64,000 nt of DNA, from positions 104,215-168,214 of the forward strand of contig JAKVKH010000003.1 of NCBI GenBank assembly GCA_022486625.1, in the 5' to 3' direction. The notes below the pieces were generated by a model that ran no database searches, had not been told where the DNA came from, and saw only the letters and a list, made by a program, of their open reading frames with translations. Of the stretch, positions 26,646 to 35,264 are shown in pieces. The DNA is from Butyrivibrio sp. (GTDB lineage: Bacteria > Bacillota > Clostridia > Lachnospirales > Lachnospiraceae). Numbering within the stretch: position 1 is the stretch's first letter; every line of letters starts with the position of its first letter. The translations under genes and the position numbers were made by a program.

Positions 26646-27871
26646 AGAAAAAAAGACTGACAAAGCTGATTCTGTATATTGTAATCTGTGTACTGGTTGC
26701 AGCCGGACTTTTATGCGGCAATATATCAATACGACATATGTTTTTAAATTATGCGTTGCAGCAGGATGAAATTTTTGTCAGTCAGGTTGCTTCGAGGGAT
26801 CCGCAGTACCTGCCGCAGGCTGATGGTGTAAACGAGTTTGCGGTATTTAATACCAATGGTGCAATGTTCCAGAATGAGCAGTGTCTTGCAGTTTATCATA
26901 ATGCAGATCTGACAGATCTTTTTATTGCACATGCCAGAGACATACAGAAAGGCAGTACATTTACCTATATCGGGGAGATCAGCGGACTTTCAGGCAAATA
27001 TATTCTGATCGGTGCACCTGCCAGGGACGGCGATACGGTGAAATCTGTTGTGGTATATATTCAGGCAACAGAACAGCTTTTTTCAACCATGCATATGTTC
27101 GATCTGGTGTATGGACTGATTACCGTCAGCGTCATATTGCTTCTCATCATTACATTTCAGCAATATTATAAAAAATCTCTGGCATTGGAAAAACTTCAGA
27201 GAGACTATATTGCCAATGTCAGTCATGAACTGAAGTCCCCGATTGCATCAATCAAAGCTCTTTCAGAGACGATGCTGGACGGTGTTGTAACGGATGAGGA
27301 TAAAAAGAGAAACTATCTTTCCATCATCATGCGGGAAGCCGGTAAACTGGAATATATGGTTCTGAATATCCTGCAGCTTTCGAGACTGCAGAGTGAAAGA
27401 GAACCGGTAAACAAGTGCAGGACAACAGGTGATGAAATCTTTCATGATCTGCTGCAGAAATACAGTTCACTTTGCGAAGAAAGCGACATTTCATTTCATG
27501 TACAGTTCAGTATGGAGGATGTCCCGGAGCTCTATACAGATGCAGGGAAAACAGCACAGATTCTTGGCATTTTTCTGGATAATGCATTGAAATTTGTAAA
27601 GGATGAGGGCACCATTACACTGACCATGAATAAACGGGTCAAAGATGTAATATTTACAGTAACCGATGATGGAATCGGAATCAGGAAAGAAGATATCCCG
27701 TATATTTTTAATCGCTTTTATAAAGGCAGTAAAGATTACAATGCAAAAGGAAGCGGGCTGGGGCTTGCCATTGCACAGGAACTGGCGCTTCTGCTTGAAG
27801 AAAATATTTCTGTAGAAAGTGAGTATCAAAAGGGATCACAGTTTGGCATTACAGTTGCAAGGGCACAGTAG
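26642..27871 (+). CDS. membrane sensor histidine kinase
   Basis: The 409-residue kinase has transmembrane segments at about residues 8-28 and 155-174 that enclose a roughly 125-residue extracytoplasmic sensor. There is no HAMP domain of normal length after TM2. The HisKA domain has phospho-acceptor H195 in NVSHELKSP. The ATP-binding domain carries the N box (ILDNALKFV), DDGIGIRKED (G1 box) and GSGLGLAIAQ (G2 box). The layout is PhoR/SasA-like. It pairs with the response regulator it overlaps. The sensed signal is unknown. Confidence 0.94.
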   Translation: MKKKRLTKLILYIVICVLVAAGLLCGNISIRHMFLNYALQQDEIFVSQVASRDPQYLPQADGVNEFAVFNTNGAMFQNEQCLAVYHNADLTDLFIAHARDIQKGSTFTYIGEISGLSGKYILIGAPARDGDTVKSVVVYIQATEQLFSTMHMFDLVYGLITVSVILLLIITFQQYYKKSLALEKLQRDYIANVSHELKSPIASIKALSETMLDGVVTDEDKKRNYLSIIMREAGKLEYMVLNILQLSRLQSEREPVNKCRTTGDEIFHDLLQKYSSLCEESDISFHVQFSMEDVPELYTDAGKTAQILGIFLDNALKFVKDEGTITLTMNKRVKDVIFTVTDDGIGIRKEDIPYIFNRFYKGSKDYNAKGSGLGLAIAQELALLLEENISVESEYQKGSQFGITVARAQ

Positions 27872-27948
27872 TGATGACAATGGGAATGATCCCTCAGAAG
27901 AAATTCACAGTCTGATATTATCAACGATATTTACCAATAGCATCTGCA

Positions 27949-28953
27949 CTACACAGAGGCTTTGTATTCTCCGCTGTGATCGTCTGCACCTTCAGTTTCA
28001 TCCTTTTTTACGCCTGTAATCTGCTGCTGTGCATTGCGGATCACGCGCAGAGTATCATACATGCAGTCGTAAGCTCCGCTGCTGTATGTATGCCGGTAGT
28101 TGATGTTGATGATCCCGTTTTCCCTGTACAGTATATTCTGAACCTTCCAGCCGTCCTTGCTGGAACTGTCAATGATTTCGGAGGCACCGCTGATCTTTTC
28201 CAGATCGGCAAGAGGCATATTACTGCCTTTATATTCCTGTATCTTTCCAGCTTTATAATAGAACCAGTAGGTTTTCTCTGTACGCCCGGTGCCGAGTCCG
28301 TCTTCATCCACACTCGAATCAAAATCTGTTACACTGGCAAGTATTTCCTTTTCATTGTCTGCAGACTGAAGTCCGATATACAGATTCTTATCAATTGCAG
28401 AGACGGCTTTGTTACCTGATACGGAATAGATTACGGAACGGATGTCGGTTCCGGCGTATTCATCGAATGCAAACAGATCCTGATCGGAATAATGAAGAAT
28501 ATGATAGTATGCGGGATCGGGAGATGATTTATCATATTCGATCGGTATATCTTTTTCCAGATTCATCACCGTAAGGTCAGCGGCCACAAAGTACAGGTTT
28601 CCGGTGCAGAAATCAGTGTCTTCCTCTGTCTGTGCATCCTGCGCAGCAACGGTAACGACGAAGGCTTCCGGCTGACCATTACGATCATAGTCATTGGTAC
28701 AGGTAATGTAAACCGGATCTTTGGTGACAGTACTCATGGCAGCCTGTACCCTCTGCGTAAATGCATCGTTTGTGGAAGCTGCCGCAGAAGATGCTTCTGA
28801 CTGAGGCTGACAGGAAGTGGCAGCTGCAGGGGAACTGTCTGCAGTTGTACCTGCTGGTGAATTGTGGGCAGCGGATGCACCTGCAGATCCGCATGCGCTC
28901 AAAAACAGGATTGTCGTGAGAAAAAGTGTAATCAGCTTATCAGTATATTTCAT
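27949..28953 (-). CDS. lipoprotein of unknown function
   Basis: The 334-residue protein has a lipobox LSAC at about residues 18-21. An Ala/Ser/Pro/Gln-rich spacer (22-60) is followed by a globular domain (about 65-320), with Asp-rich turns such as TNDYDRNGQPEAFVV, reminiscent of an EF-hand-like or FG-GAP-type loop. It has no recognised enzymatic motif. CGGAGA stands before the start. It faces the sensor kinase tail to tail with a 77-base gap and shares a promoter region with the GNAT gene. Being next to the two-component genes, it could be part of their regulon; this is inference. Confidence 0.72.
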   Translation of the reverse strand: MKYTDKLITLFLTTILFLSACGSAGASAAHNSPAGTTADSSPAAATSCQPQSEASSAAASTNDAFTQRVQAAMSTVTKDPVYITCTNDYDRNGQPEAFVVTVAAQDAQTEEDTDFCTGNLYFVAADLTVMNLEKDIPIEYDKSSPDPAYYHILHYSDQDLFAFDEYAGTDIRSVIYSVSGNKAVSAIDKNLYIGLQSADNEKEILASVTDFDSSVDEDGLGTGRTEKTYWFYYKAGKIQEYKGSNMPLADLEKISGASEIIDSSSKDGWKVQNILYRENGIININYRHTYSSGAYDCMYDTLRVIRNAQQQITGVKKDETEGADDHSGEYKASV

Positions 28954-28988
28954 TTTGGTCTCCGCTTGATTAAAATTTTGATATATTC

Positions 28989-29017
28989 AATATAGATTGT
29001 ATTTTATCTGAGTGCAA
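28989..29017 (-). promoter_or_regulatory. promoter of the lipoprotein gene
   Basis: On the reverse strand, TTGCAC (29012-29017), a 17-base spacer and TATATT (28989-28994). It overlaps the forward promoter for the GNAT operon. Confidence 0.6.
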
Positions 29018-29025
29018 TGCATAAT
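28997..29025 (+). promoter_or_regulatory. promoter of the GNAT-hydrolase-methyltransferase-Nudix operon
   Basis: TTGTAT (28997-29002), a 17-base spacer and CATAAT (29020-29025). The divergent lipoprotein promoter overlaps it base for base, so the two cannot easily fire together. Confidence 0.6.
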
Positions 29026-29069
29026 ATGAACCAGTAATGCAGAAAAAATCCAGGTTTGGAGGAAAGTAT

Positions 29070-29573
29070 ATGCTGAAATTAAAAGAAGCGAACATGGCCG
29101 ATGCAGAAAAAGAGTGGCAGTATGTATCAGCACTGCCTGAAGATGAAAACGGTTTTATCAATGATTATCCGGGCGTTGAAGAGGAACGCTTCTGTAAGGA
29201 GGTTTTACCATTTCTGATCGGTATGGCAGAGGGGAAAAATCTGCAGGAGAACTGGGTGCCGATGACGACCTATTTTCTCTGGAATGACGATGAAATCGTC
29301 GGTATGTTCCGCCTTCGCCAGTATTTGAATGACTGGCTGAGACAATATCACGGACATATCGGAATGGGGATAAAGAAGGAATGCAGGGGACGCGGATATG
29401 CGACAGAAGGCCTTCGCCTTGTCATTGAAAAAGCCAGAGATATTATTCCGGAGGATGAAATCTATATGTCAGTACATAAAGATAATCCGGCGTCTCTGAA
29501 GGCGCAGCTTCATAACGGCGCTTATATTGCCAGAGAAGATGATACCTGCTTCTATACGAGAATAAAACTGTAA
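29070..29573 (+). CDS. GNAT family N-acetyltransferase
   Basis: The roughly 167-residue protein is a GCN5-related acetyltransferase. The acetyl-CoA pyrophosphate loop is in KKECRGRGYATEGLR near residues 105-119, preceded by the strand HIGMGIKK. The C-terminal strand VHKDNPASLKAQLHNGA is also typical. It transfers acetyl from acetyl-CoA to an unknown amine. GGAGGAAAG precedes ATG 29070, chosen over ATG 29037. It heads a run of closely packed small-enzyme genes. Confidence 0.9.
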   Translation: MLKLKEANMADAEKEWQYVSALPEDENGFINDYPGVEEERFCKEVLPFLIGMAEGKNLQENWVPMTTYFLWNDDEIVGMFRLRQYLNDWLRQYHGHIGMGIKKECRGRGYATEGLRLVIEKARDIIPEDEIYMSVHKDNPASLKAQLHNGAYIAREDDTCFYTRIKL

Positions 29574-29598
29574 ACCAGAAATACATTCCGGAGGCCAG

Positions 29599-30429
29599 AT
29601 GAAAGAATACATTTATAAAACACCGAAAGGGAATATTCATTACCTGATAAATGAAGACAGGATCCGTGAGGCATATACACTGATTTTTTTACCGGGCCTG
29701 ACTGCGGATCACAGACTTTTCGACAGACAGATTGCTTATTTTGAACATCGTACAAATGTGTTCGTATGGGATGCACCGGGGCATGCATCATCATGGCCTT
29801 TTGACCTCAGTTTTACCTTGATGGATAAGGCAAAATGGCTGCACGAAATCGTGGAACGCGAACATATGGAGAAAACGGTTCTTATCGGGCAGTCCATGGG
29901 CGGGTATGTCGCACAGGCATACATGGAACGCTTTCCGGGAGAAGCCTGCGGGTTTATTTCCATTGATTCAGCTCCGCTTCAACGGCAGTATGTGACAGGT
30001 GCCGAGCTATGGTTTCTGAAACGCATGGAACCGGTCTACCGCCATTATCCCTGGAAATGGCTTTTGAAGTCGGGTACAAAGGGCTGTGCGACTTCTGCAT
30101 ACGGAAGAAAGCTGATGTATGATATGATGATGACTTATGATGGCGACCAGGCGCGTTATGCGAAGCTGTCAGGGCACGGCTTCAGGATGCTGGCAGAAGC
30201 CATGGAAGCAGATCTTCCATACCGGATTACCTGTCCGGCGCTTCTGATCTGCGGAAGCAGGGACGGCGCTGGCTCTGTCAGACGTTATAACAGGGCATGG
30301 CACGAAAGGTCCGGAATTCCGCTGGAATGGGTGGACGGTGCAGGCCATAATTCCAACACGGATTGCCCGGAGAAAGTGAATGGACTGATTGAAGAATTTA
30401 TTCAAATGGCGGGGAAGGAACAATGCTGA
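29599..30429 (+). CDS. alpha/beta-fold hydrolase
   Basis: The 276-residue protein has a full alpha/beta-hydrolase core. The oxyanion strand is LIFLPGLTADHRLFD, the nucleophile elbow LIGQSMGG places Ser99, the acid lies in ICGSRDGAG, and the His is in DGAGHNSNTDCPEKV near the C-terminus. It resembles the small cytoplasmic esterase/lipase group. There is no signal peptide. The substrate is unknown. CGGAGG precedes the ATG and the downstream methyltransferase starts 3 bases after the stop. Confidence 0.92.
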   Translation: MKEYIYKTPKGNIHYLINEDRIREAYTLIFLPGLTADHRLFDRQIAYFEHRTNVFVWDAPGHASSWPFDLSFTLMDKAKWLHEIVEREHMEKTVLIGQSMGGYVAQAYMERFPGEACGFISIDSAPLQRQYVTGAELWFLKRMEPVYRHYPWKWLLKSGTKGCATSAYGRKLMYDMMMTYDGDQARYAKLSGHGFRMLAEAMEADLPYRITCPALLICGSRDGAGSVRRYNRAWHERSGIPLEWVDGAGHNSNTDCPEKVNGLIEEFIQMAGKEQC

Positions 30430-30432
30430 ATC

Positions 30433-31179
30433 ATGCCAAAACAGAACATATATGATAATGACACTTTTTTTACAGATTTTAAAAAGATCAGAAGAAACAG
30501 GGTGAATTTCAATGACCTTCTGGAAACACCGGTGCTGATGAAGATGCTGCCGGATTTAAAGGGCAGATCAGTTCTGGACATCGGATGCGGTATGGGGCAG
30601 CATGCCATGCAGTATGCAACGCTTGGCGCAGAGCGTGTCCTCGGAATTGATATCTCGACGAAAATGCTGGCTTATGCCAGAGAAAATAACAGTGCAGAAT
30701 GTATTACCTATCGCAATATGGCCATGGAAGATCTTGATCAGATTGAAGACAGATTTGACGTGGTCACCAGTTCACTTGTTTTTGATTATATTGAAGATTT
30801 TGAAGACCTGATGAAAAAAATACATCGTCTGATGAACGACGATGCAGTGCTCGTGTTCAGTACATCACATCCGATGGCAACAGCGTATAATGGAAAATAT
30901 CCGAGATTTACCAGAAACAAATCGGGGGAAAGACTTTATGCGAATATCTGTGATTATGCGGACGAGGGACGAAGAGAAATCTACTGGATGGTAAATGGCT
31001 ATGAACTGTATCACAGGACTCTTTCCAGCATGATCAATGGCATGATCAGTGCCGGTTTTCGCATTGAAGAATGCCACGAGTCTGCTGCTTCGCCGGAGCT
31101 TCTGAAAGAGGAACCCGCGATGTTTGGCGGGACGCGGCACAGACCTGATTTTATATTTTTCAGATGCAGCAGGGCATGA
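30433..31179 (+). CDS. class I SAM-dependent methyltransferase
   Basis: The 248-residue protein has a Rossmann methyltransferase fold. Motif I is VLDIGCGMGQHAM near residues 45-57, motif II IDISTKMLAYA, and motif IV FDVVTSSLVFDYIEDF. The pattern is that of small-molecule methyltransferases of the UbiE/BioC/Methyltransf_11 group. The acceptor is unknown. It is squeezed between a hydrolase and a Nudix gene on the same strand. AAGGAACAATGCTG lies upstream of the start. Confidence 0.9.
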   Translation: MPKQNIYDNDTFFTDFKKIRRNRVNFNDLLETPVLMKMLPDLKGRSVLDIGCGMGQHAMQYATLGAERVLGIDISTKMLAYARENNSAECITYRNMAMEDLDQIEDRFDVVTSSLVFDYIEDFEDLMKKIHRLMNDDAVLVFSTSHPMATAYNGKYPRFTRNKSGERLYANICDYADEGRREIYWMVNGYELYHRTLSSMINGMISAGFRIEECHESAASPELLKEEPAMFGGTRHRPDFIFFRCSRA

Positions 31180-31194
31180 GGAGGCAGGAAAAAC

Positions 31195-31728
31195 ATGCGG
31201 CTTTTATTTGAACTTGATCCCCGGAATTATGATTCGCAGGGAAGGCGTTTTATCCGGGATTCCGCAAGGTGCATTACGATTCAGCATGGCAGAATTGCCA
31301 TGGTACACAGTCTGAAATATGATTATTATAAATTTCCCGGAGGCGGGATAGAAAAGGGAGAAACGCCGGAAGATGCGCTTATCCGTGAAACACTGGAGGA
31401 AGCAGGGCTCATCGTACTGCCGGAGTCTGTCACAGAATATGGCTATGTACACCGGATTCAGAAAAGTGATCTGGATGGCGCAGACATTTTTGTTCAGGAT
31501 AATTATTACTACCTGTGCAGCGTGGAGAAAACTCCTGTAGCCCAGAAGCTGGATGCTTATGAAGCAGACGAGCACTTCACACTGGAATGGACAGCCCCGG
31601 AACATGCGATTCATGTAAACAGGAATGTGAATCACGGACCGAAAGATCAGATCATGCTGGAGCGCGAAGCACTTGTACTTGAATATCTTCAGAGAGAAGG
31701 TCTTTTTGATGAAACAGGAAAAGGATAA
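31195..31728 (+). CDS. Nudix hydrolase
   Basis: The 177-residue protein has a complete Nudix box at about residues 49-71: GGGIEKGETPEDALIRETLEEAG gives the pattern Gx5Ex7REUxEExGU with its metal-binding Glu residues. Such enzymes cut nucleoside diphosphates linked to another moiety. The flanking strands (TIQHGRIAMVHSL and FVQDNYYYLCSVE) are normal. Substrate unknown. The gene ends 20 bases inside the next Nudix gene. Confidence 0.93.
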   Translation: MRLLFELDPRNYDSQGRRFIRDSARCITIQHGRIAMVHSLKYDYYKFPGGGIEKGETPEDALIRETLEEAGLIVLPESVTEYGYVHRIQKSDLDGADIFVQDNYYYLCSVEKTPVAQKLDAYEADEHFTLEWTAPEHAIHVNRNVNHGPKDQIMLEREALVLEYLQREGLFDETGKG

Positions 31729-32260
31729 AGCTAAGGAATATCACGAGATCTACAGCAGGGACGGAATCCCCAGCGGCAGGATTGTTGAGAAGCATGAGGT
31801 AAAACATCCCGGAGAATATTTCCTTCATGCAATTATTGTACTCAAAACGGAAGGAAGCCCGAAACCCGGAACAGGCGAGGGCTCCTATATCATGCAGCAG
31901 CGCTCGCTTAAAGCGCGCTTTTTTGCAGGTAAATGGGATGTGACAGGCGGAGGCGTACAGGCCGGAGAGACACCGCAGGAGGCGGCAGCGCGGGAAGCAT
32001 ATGAAGAACTTGGCGTACAGGTGGATGCTTCGCAGCTGCAGGAGTATCACAGATATTACGCTGACTGGGAGGATGGAACGGGACTTATCCTGTATGTTTA
32101 TGCATGCCGCGTAAAGGTACCGGAAGAGGGATGTCATTTTGACCCGTATGAAGTCAATGCGGTAAAGGTCGTGCCGTTTCATGAATTCCGTAAGAATGTA
32201 ATGGACCATAATGATGAGGAATTTGGCAGGGCACTTGACCGGATTGAAGCAGAAATATAA
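31709..32260 (+). CDS. second Nudix hydrolase (IPP-isomerase-like group)
   Basis: The roughly 183-residue protein has a Nudix box GGGVQAGETPQEAAAREAYEELGV near residue 80, differing clearly from its upstream neighbour, so it is not a recent tandem copy. The N-terminus (YHEIYSRDGIPSGRIVEKHEV and FLHAIIV) resembles the Nudix subgroup that includes YfcD and IPP-isomerase-like proteins. ATG 31709 is chosen, since AGAGAGAAGG lies 8 bases before it; it overlaps the first Nudix gene by 20 bases. Substrate unknown. Confidence 0.9.
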   Translation: MKQEKDKAKEYHEIYSRDGIPSGRIVEKHEVKHPGEYFLHAIIVLKTEGSPKPGTGEGSYIMQQRSLKARFFAGKWDVTGGGVQAGETPQEAAAREAYEELGVQVDASQLQEYHRYYADWEDGTGLILYVYACRVKVPEEGCHFDPYEVNAVKVVPFHEFRKNVMDHNDEEFGRALDRIEAEI

Positions 32261-32280
32261 AGTGGCCGTTTACCGCAGGG

Positions 32281-33006
32281 TCAGATCACGCTGATAATCA
32301 GCATGATACCGGAGAAGATCAGCAGAAGAGTAACCGCCTTTCTGATCGTCTTTTCATTCAGAATACTGCTGCATTTCATGCCGAGGAAAAGTCCTGCCAG
32401 CATGACGGGTATCAGAAGGACAGCCTGCTTCAAAACAGAGATGGTGATGATGCCGGATATGGTATAGAGCAGGATGCGGAAGGTATTTTCAGCAATAAAG
32501 ATAAAACACAGGTTTGCCTTGAAGGAGTCGGTGTCTTCTGTGATCCGGTTCATGTAGGCAGCAAGAAGTGCACCGATACCGAACATTCCGCAGATAATGC
32601 CGGTCAGGATACCGAAAATGATCAGAAGGAGTCTGGACGCCGGAAACTGGCGTGTTTTCCCTTTATCCTTAGTTCCCATGAGCATCTCAATGCTTACCAG
32701 AATAATGACAAATCCCAGCAGAATTTTCAGATGGTCCGAATTTACATTTTTCAGCAGAAAAATCCCCGGAATGTTTCCAATCAGAACGAGCAGGGTAACC
32801 GGAAGACAGACAGACCACCGGATATTTCTCCGTTCCCTGAAGGTGATGATCAGATTGGTCGGATAACCAAGCAGCAGTTCTACAGGTGAAATATTGATAT
32901 TGCTGCTGCCAAAGCTCAGTATGGAAGTAAAGATCAGTGTGTTTGCAAAACCGCAGAGGCCTTTGATGAAATAGGCGATCAATGCGGCAAAGATCCAGAG
33001 TTTCAT
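32281..33006 (-). CDS. TauE/SafE family transporter
   Basis: The 241-residue integral membrane protein has about seven to eight hydrophobic segments and a two-fold repeated pattern. The first half has FIKGLCGFANTLIFTSIL and the second GIICGMFGIGALLAAYMN, the paired Gly/Phe-rich motifs of the TauE/SafE (DUF81) family. Family members move sulfite, sulfonates or other anions out of or into the cell. The start at 33006 has GGAGATATAA upstream. It is divergent from an AraC-type regulator, a usual sign of local control. Confidence 0.88.
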   Translation of the reverse strand: MKLWIFAALIAYFIKGLCGFANTLIFTSILSFGSSNINISPVELLLGYPTNLIITFRERRNIRWSVCLPVTLLVLIGNIPGIFLLKNVNSDHLKILLGFVIILVSIEMLMGTKDKGKTRQFPASRLLLIIFGILTGIICGMFGIGALLAAYMNRITEDTDSFKANLCFIFIAENTFRILLYTISGIITISVLKQAVLLIPVMLAGLFLGMKCSSILNEKTIRKAVTLLLIFSGIMLIISVI

Positions 33007-33022
33007 TTTATATCTCCATTCG

Positions 33023-33055
33023 TTTGATTCTGAAATGAATATAGCATGAATCAAA
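33023..33055. repeat. perfect inverted repeat upstream of the TauE gene
   Basis: TTTGATTC (33023-33030) and GAATCAAA (33048-33055) are 17 bases apart. A TTGATT also occurs at 33067 and its complement (ATCAA) near 33105, so the intergenic region holds four TTGAT-like sites in alternating orientation. It is a candidate operator for the divergent AraC regulator. Confidence 0.5.
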
Positions 33056-33066
33056 GACTTCCTGCC

Positions 33067-33095
33067 TTGATTATTTTGCGTATTACAGGTAAAAT
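33067..33095 (+). promoter_or_regulatory. promoter of the AraC regulator gene
   Basis: TTGATT (33067-33072), a 17-base spacer and TAAAAT (33090-33095). The gene starts 55 bases after the -10 box. Confidence 0.6.
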
Positions 33096-33149
33096 ATTGA
33101 GACGATCAAAAAACTCAGTGTAATATCAGGCATTCAGAAGGCGGGAAAA

Positions 33150-34040
33150 ATGCAAATCAGGACAGATGCAGCCGGAAAAGAAATAAAAAAGCACGGGGAA
33201 TATTTTTTCCCCATATCAGTCAGTGAAGAAACAATTTCTGCATATGAAGGCGGCCACTTCCTGTGGCACTGGCACAGAGAAATTGAGTTTACACTGATCA
33301 TTTCAGGGTGTATGTGCTACCGGATCAATGACAGAACTTATCATCTGCAGGAAGGGCAGGCACTTTTTGGCAACACCATGGTACTTCATTCAGGTGAAAT
33401 GGAGAACGGTCACGACTGCCGATATATATCGGTCACTTTTGATCCTGTGATGCTGTATGGATCCGGGCAGAATATTATATATGAAAAGTATGTCGCACCT
33501 GTACTTCAGAATCCGGCCTTCGATTCCATGTGGTTCAACGGATCCTGCACGGCACATGAAAATACAATCCGTATCCTGAAAAAAATCATACAGAAATACG
33601 GAAAGAAGGCTGCAGGTTATGAGCTGGAAATAAATGCGCTGCTAATGATTCTGTGGAAGAACGTACTGGATGTATCAGGTGATGCCATGCAGGAACAGGC
33701 CCATGGAAAAAACTATGACAGGATGCGGAGCATACTTTCTTTTATCGGCGAGAATTATAACAATGATCTGACGCTTGAACGTATTGCGGATGAGGTTCAT
33801 CTGTGCCGGGCGGAATGTTGCAGAATGTTCCGGAAGTATATGAAATGCACGCTTTTTGATTACATCAGCGAGTACCGTATCCGAAAAAGCCTTGACCTTC
33901 TTCGGAACGCTGATCTGTCCGTCGGAGAAATCGCAGAAGCTGCAGGTTTTTCAGATGCAAATTATTATGCAAAGGTATTTCGAAAATATATGAGCTGTTC
34001 GCCTTCACAGTATCGGGAGCAGCACCGGCCATTGCCTTAA
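33150..34040 (+). CDS. AraC family transcriptional regulator
   Basis: The 296-residue protein has an N-terminal cupin-like sensing domain (about 20-150), with HWHREIEFTLIISG and a LQEGQALFGNTMVLHSG loop. The C-terminal AraC DNA-binding domain (about 190-290) has two helix-turn-helix units: LTLERIADEVHLCRAECCRMF and VGEIAEAAGFSDANYYAKVFRK, ending with SPSQYR. The inducer is probably a small molecule, often a sugar, for this group. It faces a TauE transporter gene and probably controls it. The start follows GAAGGCGGGAAAA. Confidence 0.94.
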   Translation: MQIRTDAAGKEIKKHGEYFFPISVSEETISAYEGGHFLWHWHREIEFTLIISGCMCYRINDRTYHLQEGQALFGNTMVLHSGEMENGHDCRYISVTFDPVMLYGSGQNIIYEKYVAPVLQNPAFDSMWFNGSCTAHENTIRILKKIIQKYGKKAAGYELEINALLMILWKNVLDVSGDAMQEQAHGKNYDRMRSILSFIGENYNNDLTLERIADEVHLCRAECCRMFRKYMKCTLFDYISEYRIRKSLDLLRNADLSVGEIAEAAGFSDANYYAKVFRKYMSCSPSQYREQHRPLP

Positions 34041-34089
34041 GTTAAGAAAATGTGCGTTTTTTCCGATAAATTATCCGGAGGATTATATC

Positions 34090-34383
34090 ATGAATATAGA
34101 ACCCGTCAGAACACAGAATCAGAATGCGCAGTCACCTGCAAAAGATACTGTCAGAATGGACAGTGCTGAAAACGAGTCCTATGCAGATATTCTGCATAAG
34201 GCATCTGCAGAAATCGCCGAAAAGGTCATCAGTGGCAAAACACAGCAGAGCTTTCAGTTCGGGGCACAGAGTTTCACACTCAAAGAATGGGATAAACTGA
34301 TAACCAGAACGGATGATTCCATTAATGATGTGAAGGATGCCATAAAGGAAAGGGAAGATCAGCAAAAGAAGAAGGAAAATTAA
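34090..34383 (+). CDS. small hydrophilic protein of unknown function
   Basis: A 97-residue charged protein (Gln, Asp, Glu, Lys rich) with no membrane segment and no known domain. The centre (SYADILHKASAEIAEKV) and the C-terminus (INDVKDAIKEREDQQKKK) are predicted helices. CCGGAGGATTATATC precedes the ATG and is a good ribosome binding site, which supports a real gene. It runs into the Rpn nuclease tail to tail with a 4-base overlap. Confidence 0.6.
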   Translation: MNIEPVRTQNQNAQSPAKDTVRMDSAENESYADILHKASAEIAEKVISGKTQQSFQFGAQSFTLKEWDKLITRTDDSINDVKDAIKEREDQQKKKEN

Positions 34384-35264
34384 AGATCTGATTTCCAATA
34401 TCTGTTTAACGTTTCTTCTGCGTTCTCCGGGTCAAATTTTTCAACCAGTTTCTTTTTTGCATTTTCTTTGGAAAGTCCAAGTTCCTGACAGGTTTCTATC
34501 AGCACTTTTTTTGCTGTTTCAATGCCTTCAGCACGACCTTCTGCAAGGCCTTCTGCAAGGCCTTCTGTTCGGCCTTCCGTTCTGCCAAGTTCCTTGCCTT
34601 CTATCAGCATATCATTATATACCATCTGAAACATTGTATATTCCTGCCTCCCTTCAATGCTCATTCGTTCAGCTTTTATTTTATTCCGGATGCTGAGAAG
34701 AAATTCATCATTTCCGGCAGCATCCAGATTTTCAACAAACTTAAGGAAGTGTATCACTTCAAGGGCAACATCATTCTGTGTGCCCTGTGTATTAAAGATA
34801 ATTTTACTGGTGCCATCCTGCAGATATATATCTGATGCTTCTTCACATTGCTGCCGGAATGTGTAACGATGCAATCCTGCATGAAAAGGATCAAAGGTAC
34901 AGATAAAGATAATCATACTGTCATTCAGATCCAGAAAAGAATCGCCTTTTCCGATGGCATCAAGATCAACGCTGCTTTGATAATACCTTGATCGTTTGCC
35001 GATGGCTGTCTGCAGTTTTGCCTGCATTTCAATATCATATTTTGTACTGTCACCGGTCAGATATACATCAAGCCGAATGCCTCTGGAATCCGGAGCGTTT
35101 TCAAATATTTTTTCCGTTTCCGGATACGAAATATGTTCAATCTGTATCCCGAGAAGTCTTTCCAATACGCCCTTGCAGATCTCCGGGTCTGCCATAACCC
35201 TTTTAAACATGAAATCATCTGCAAACTGCAGTTCCTCATAACTTTTGTAATTTCGCTGTGCCAT
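34380..35264 (-). CDS. Rpn-type PD-(D/E)XK nuclease / putative transposase
   Basis: The 294-residue protein has the Rpn (YhgA-like) PD-(D/E)XK nuclease layout. FADDFMFKRVM is near residue 15, and the catalytic core is RLDVYL with YDIEMQAKL about 15 residues later (the Asp and Glu-x-Gln form). Rpn proteins promote RecA-independent recombination and cut DNA. Near the C-terminus (about residues 226-245) there are five tandem G-x-x-E-type repeats. AAGGAGAAACAGACAG precedes the start on the reverse strand. It is divergent from jetA, with a 278-base gap. Confidence 0.88.
   Translation of the reverse strand: MAQRNYKSYEELQFADDFMFKRVMADPEICKGVLERLLGIQIEHISYPETEKIFENAPDSRGIRLDVYLTGDSTKYDIEMQAKLQTAIGKRSRYYQSSVDLDAIGKGDSFLDLNDSMIIFICTFDPFHAGLHRYTFRQQCEEASDIYLQDGTSKIIFNTQGTQNDVALEVIHFLKFVENLDAAGNDEFLLSIRNKIKAERMSIEGRQEYTMFQMVYNDMLIEGKELGRTEGRTEGLAEGLAEGRAEGIETAKKVLIETCQELGLSKENAKKKLVEKFDPENAEETLNRYWKSDL
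34524..34588 (-). repeat. 12-base tandem repeats in the Rpn gene
   Basis: Five near-copies of a 12-base unit encode GR-T-E, GR-T-E, GL-A-E, GL-A-E and GR-A-E. The unit is CCTTCTGCAAGG on the forward strand, with two copies identical. Repeats of whole codons can grow or shrink without frameshift. Confidence 0.75.
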
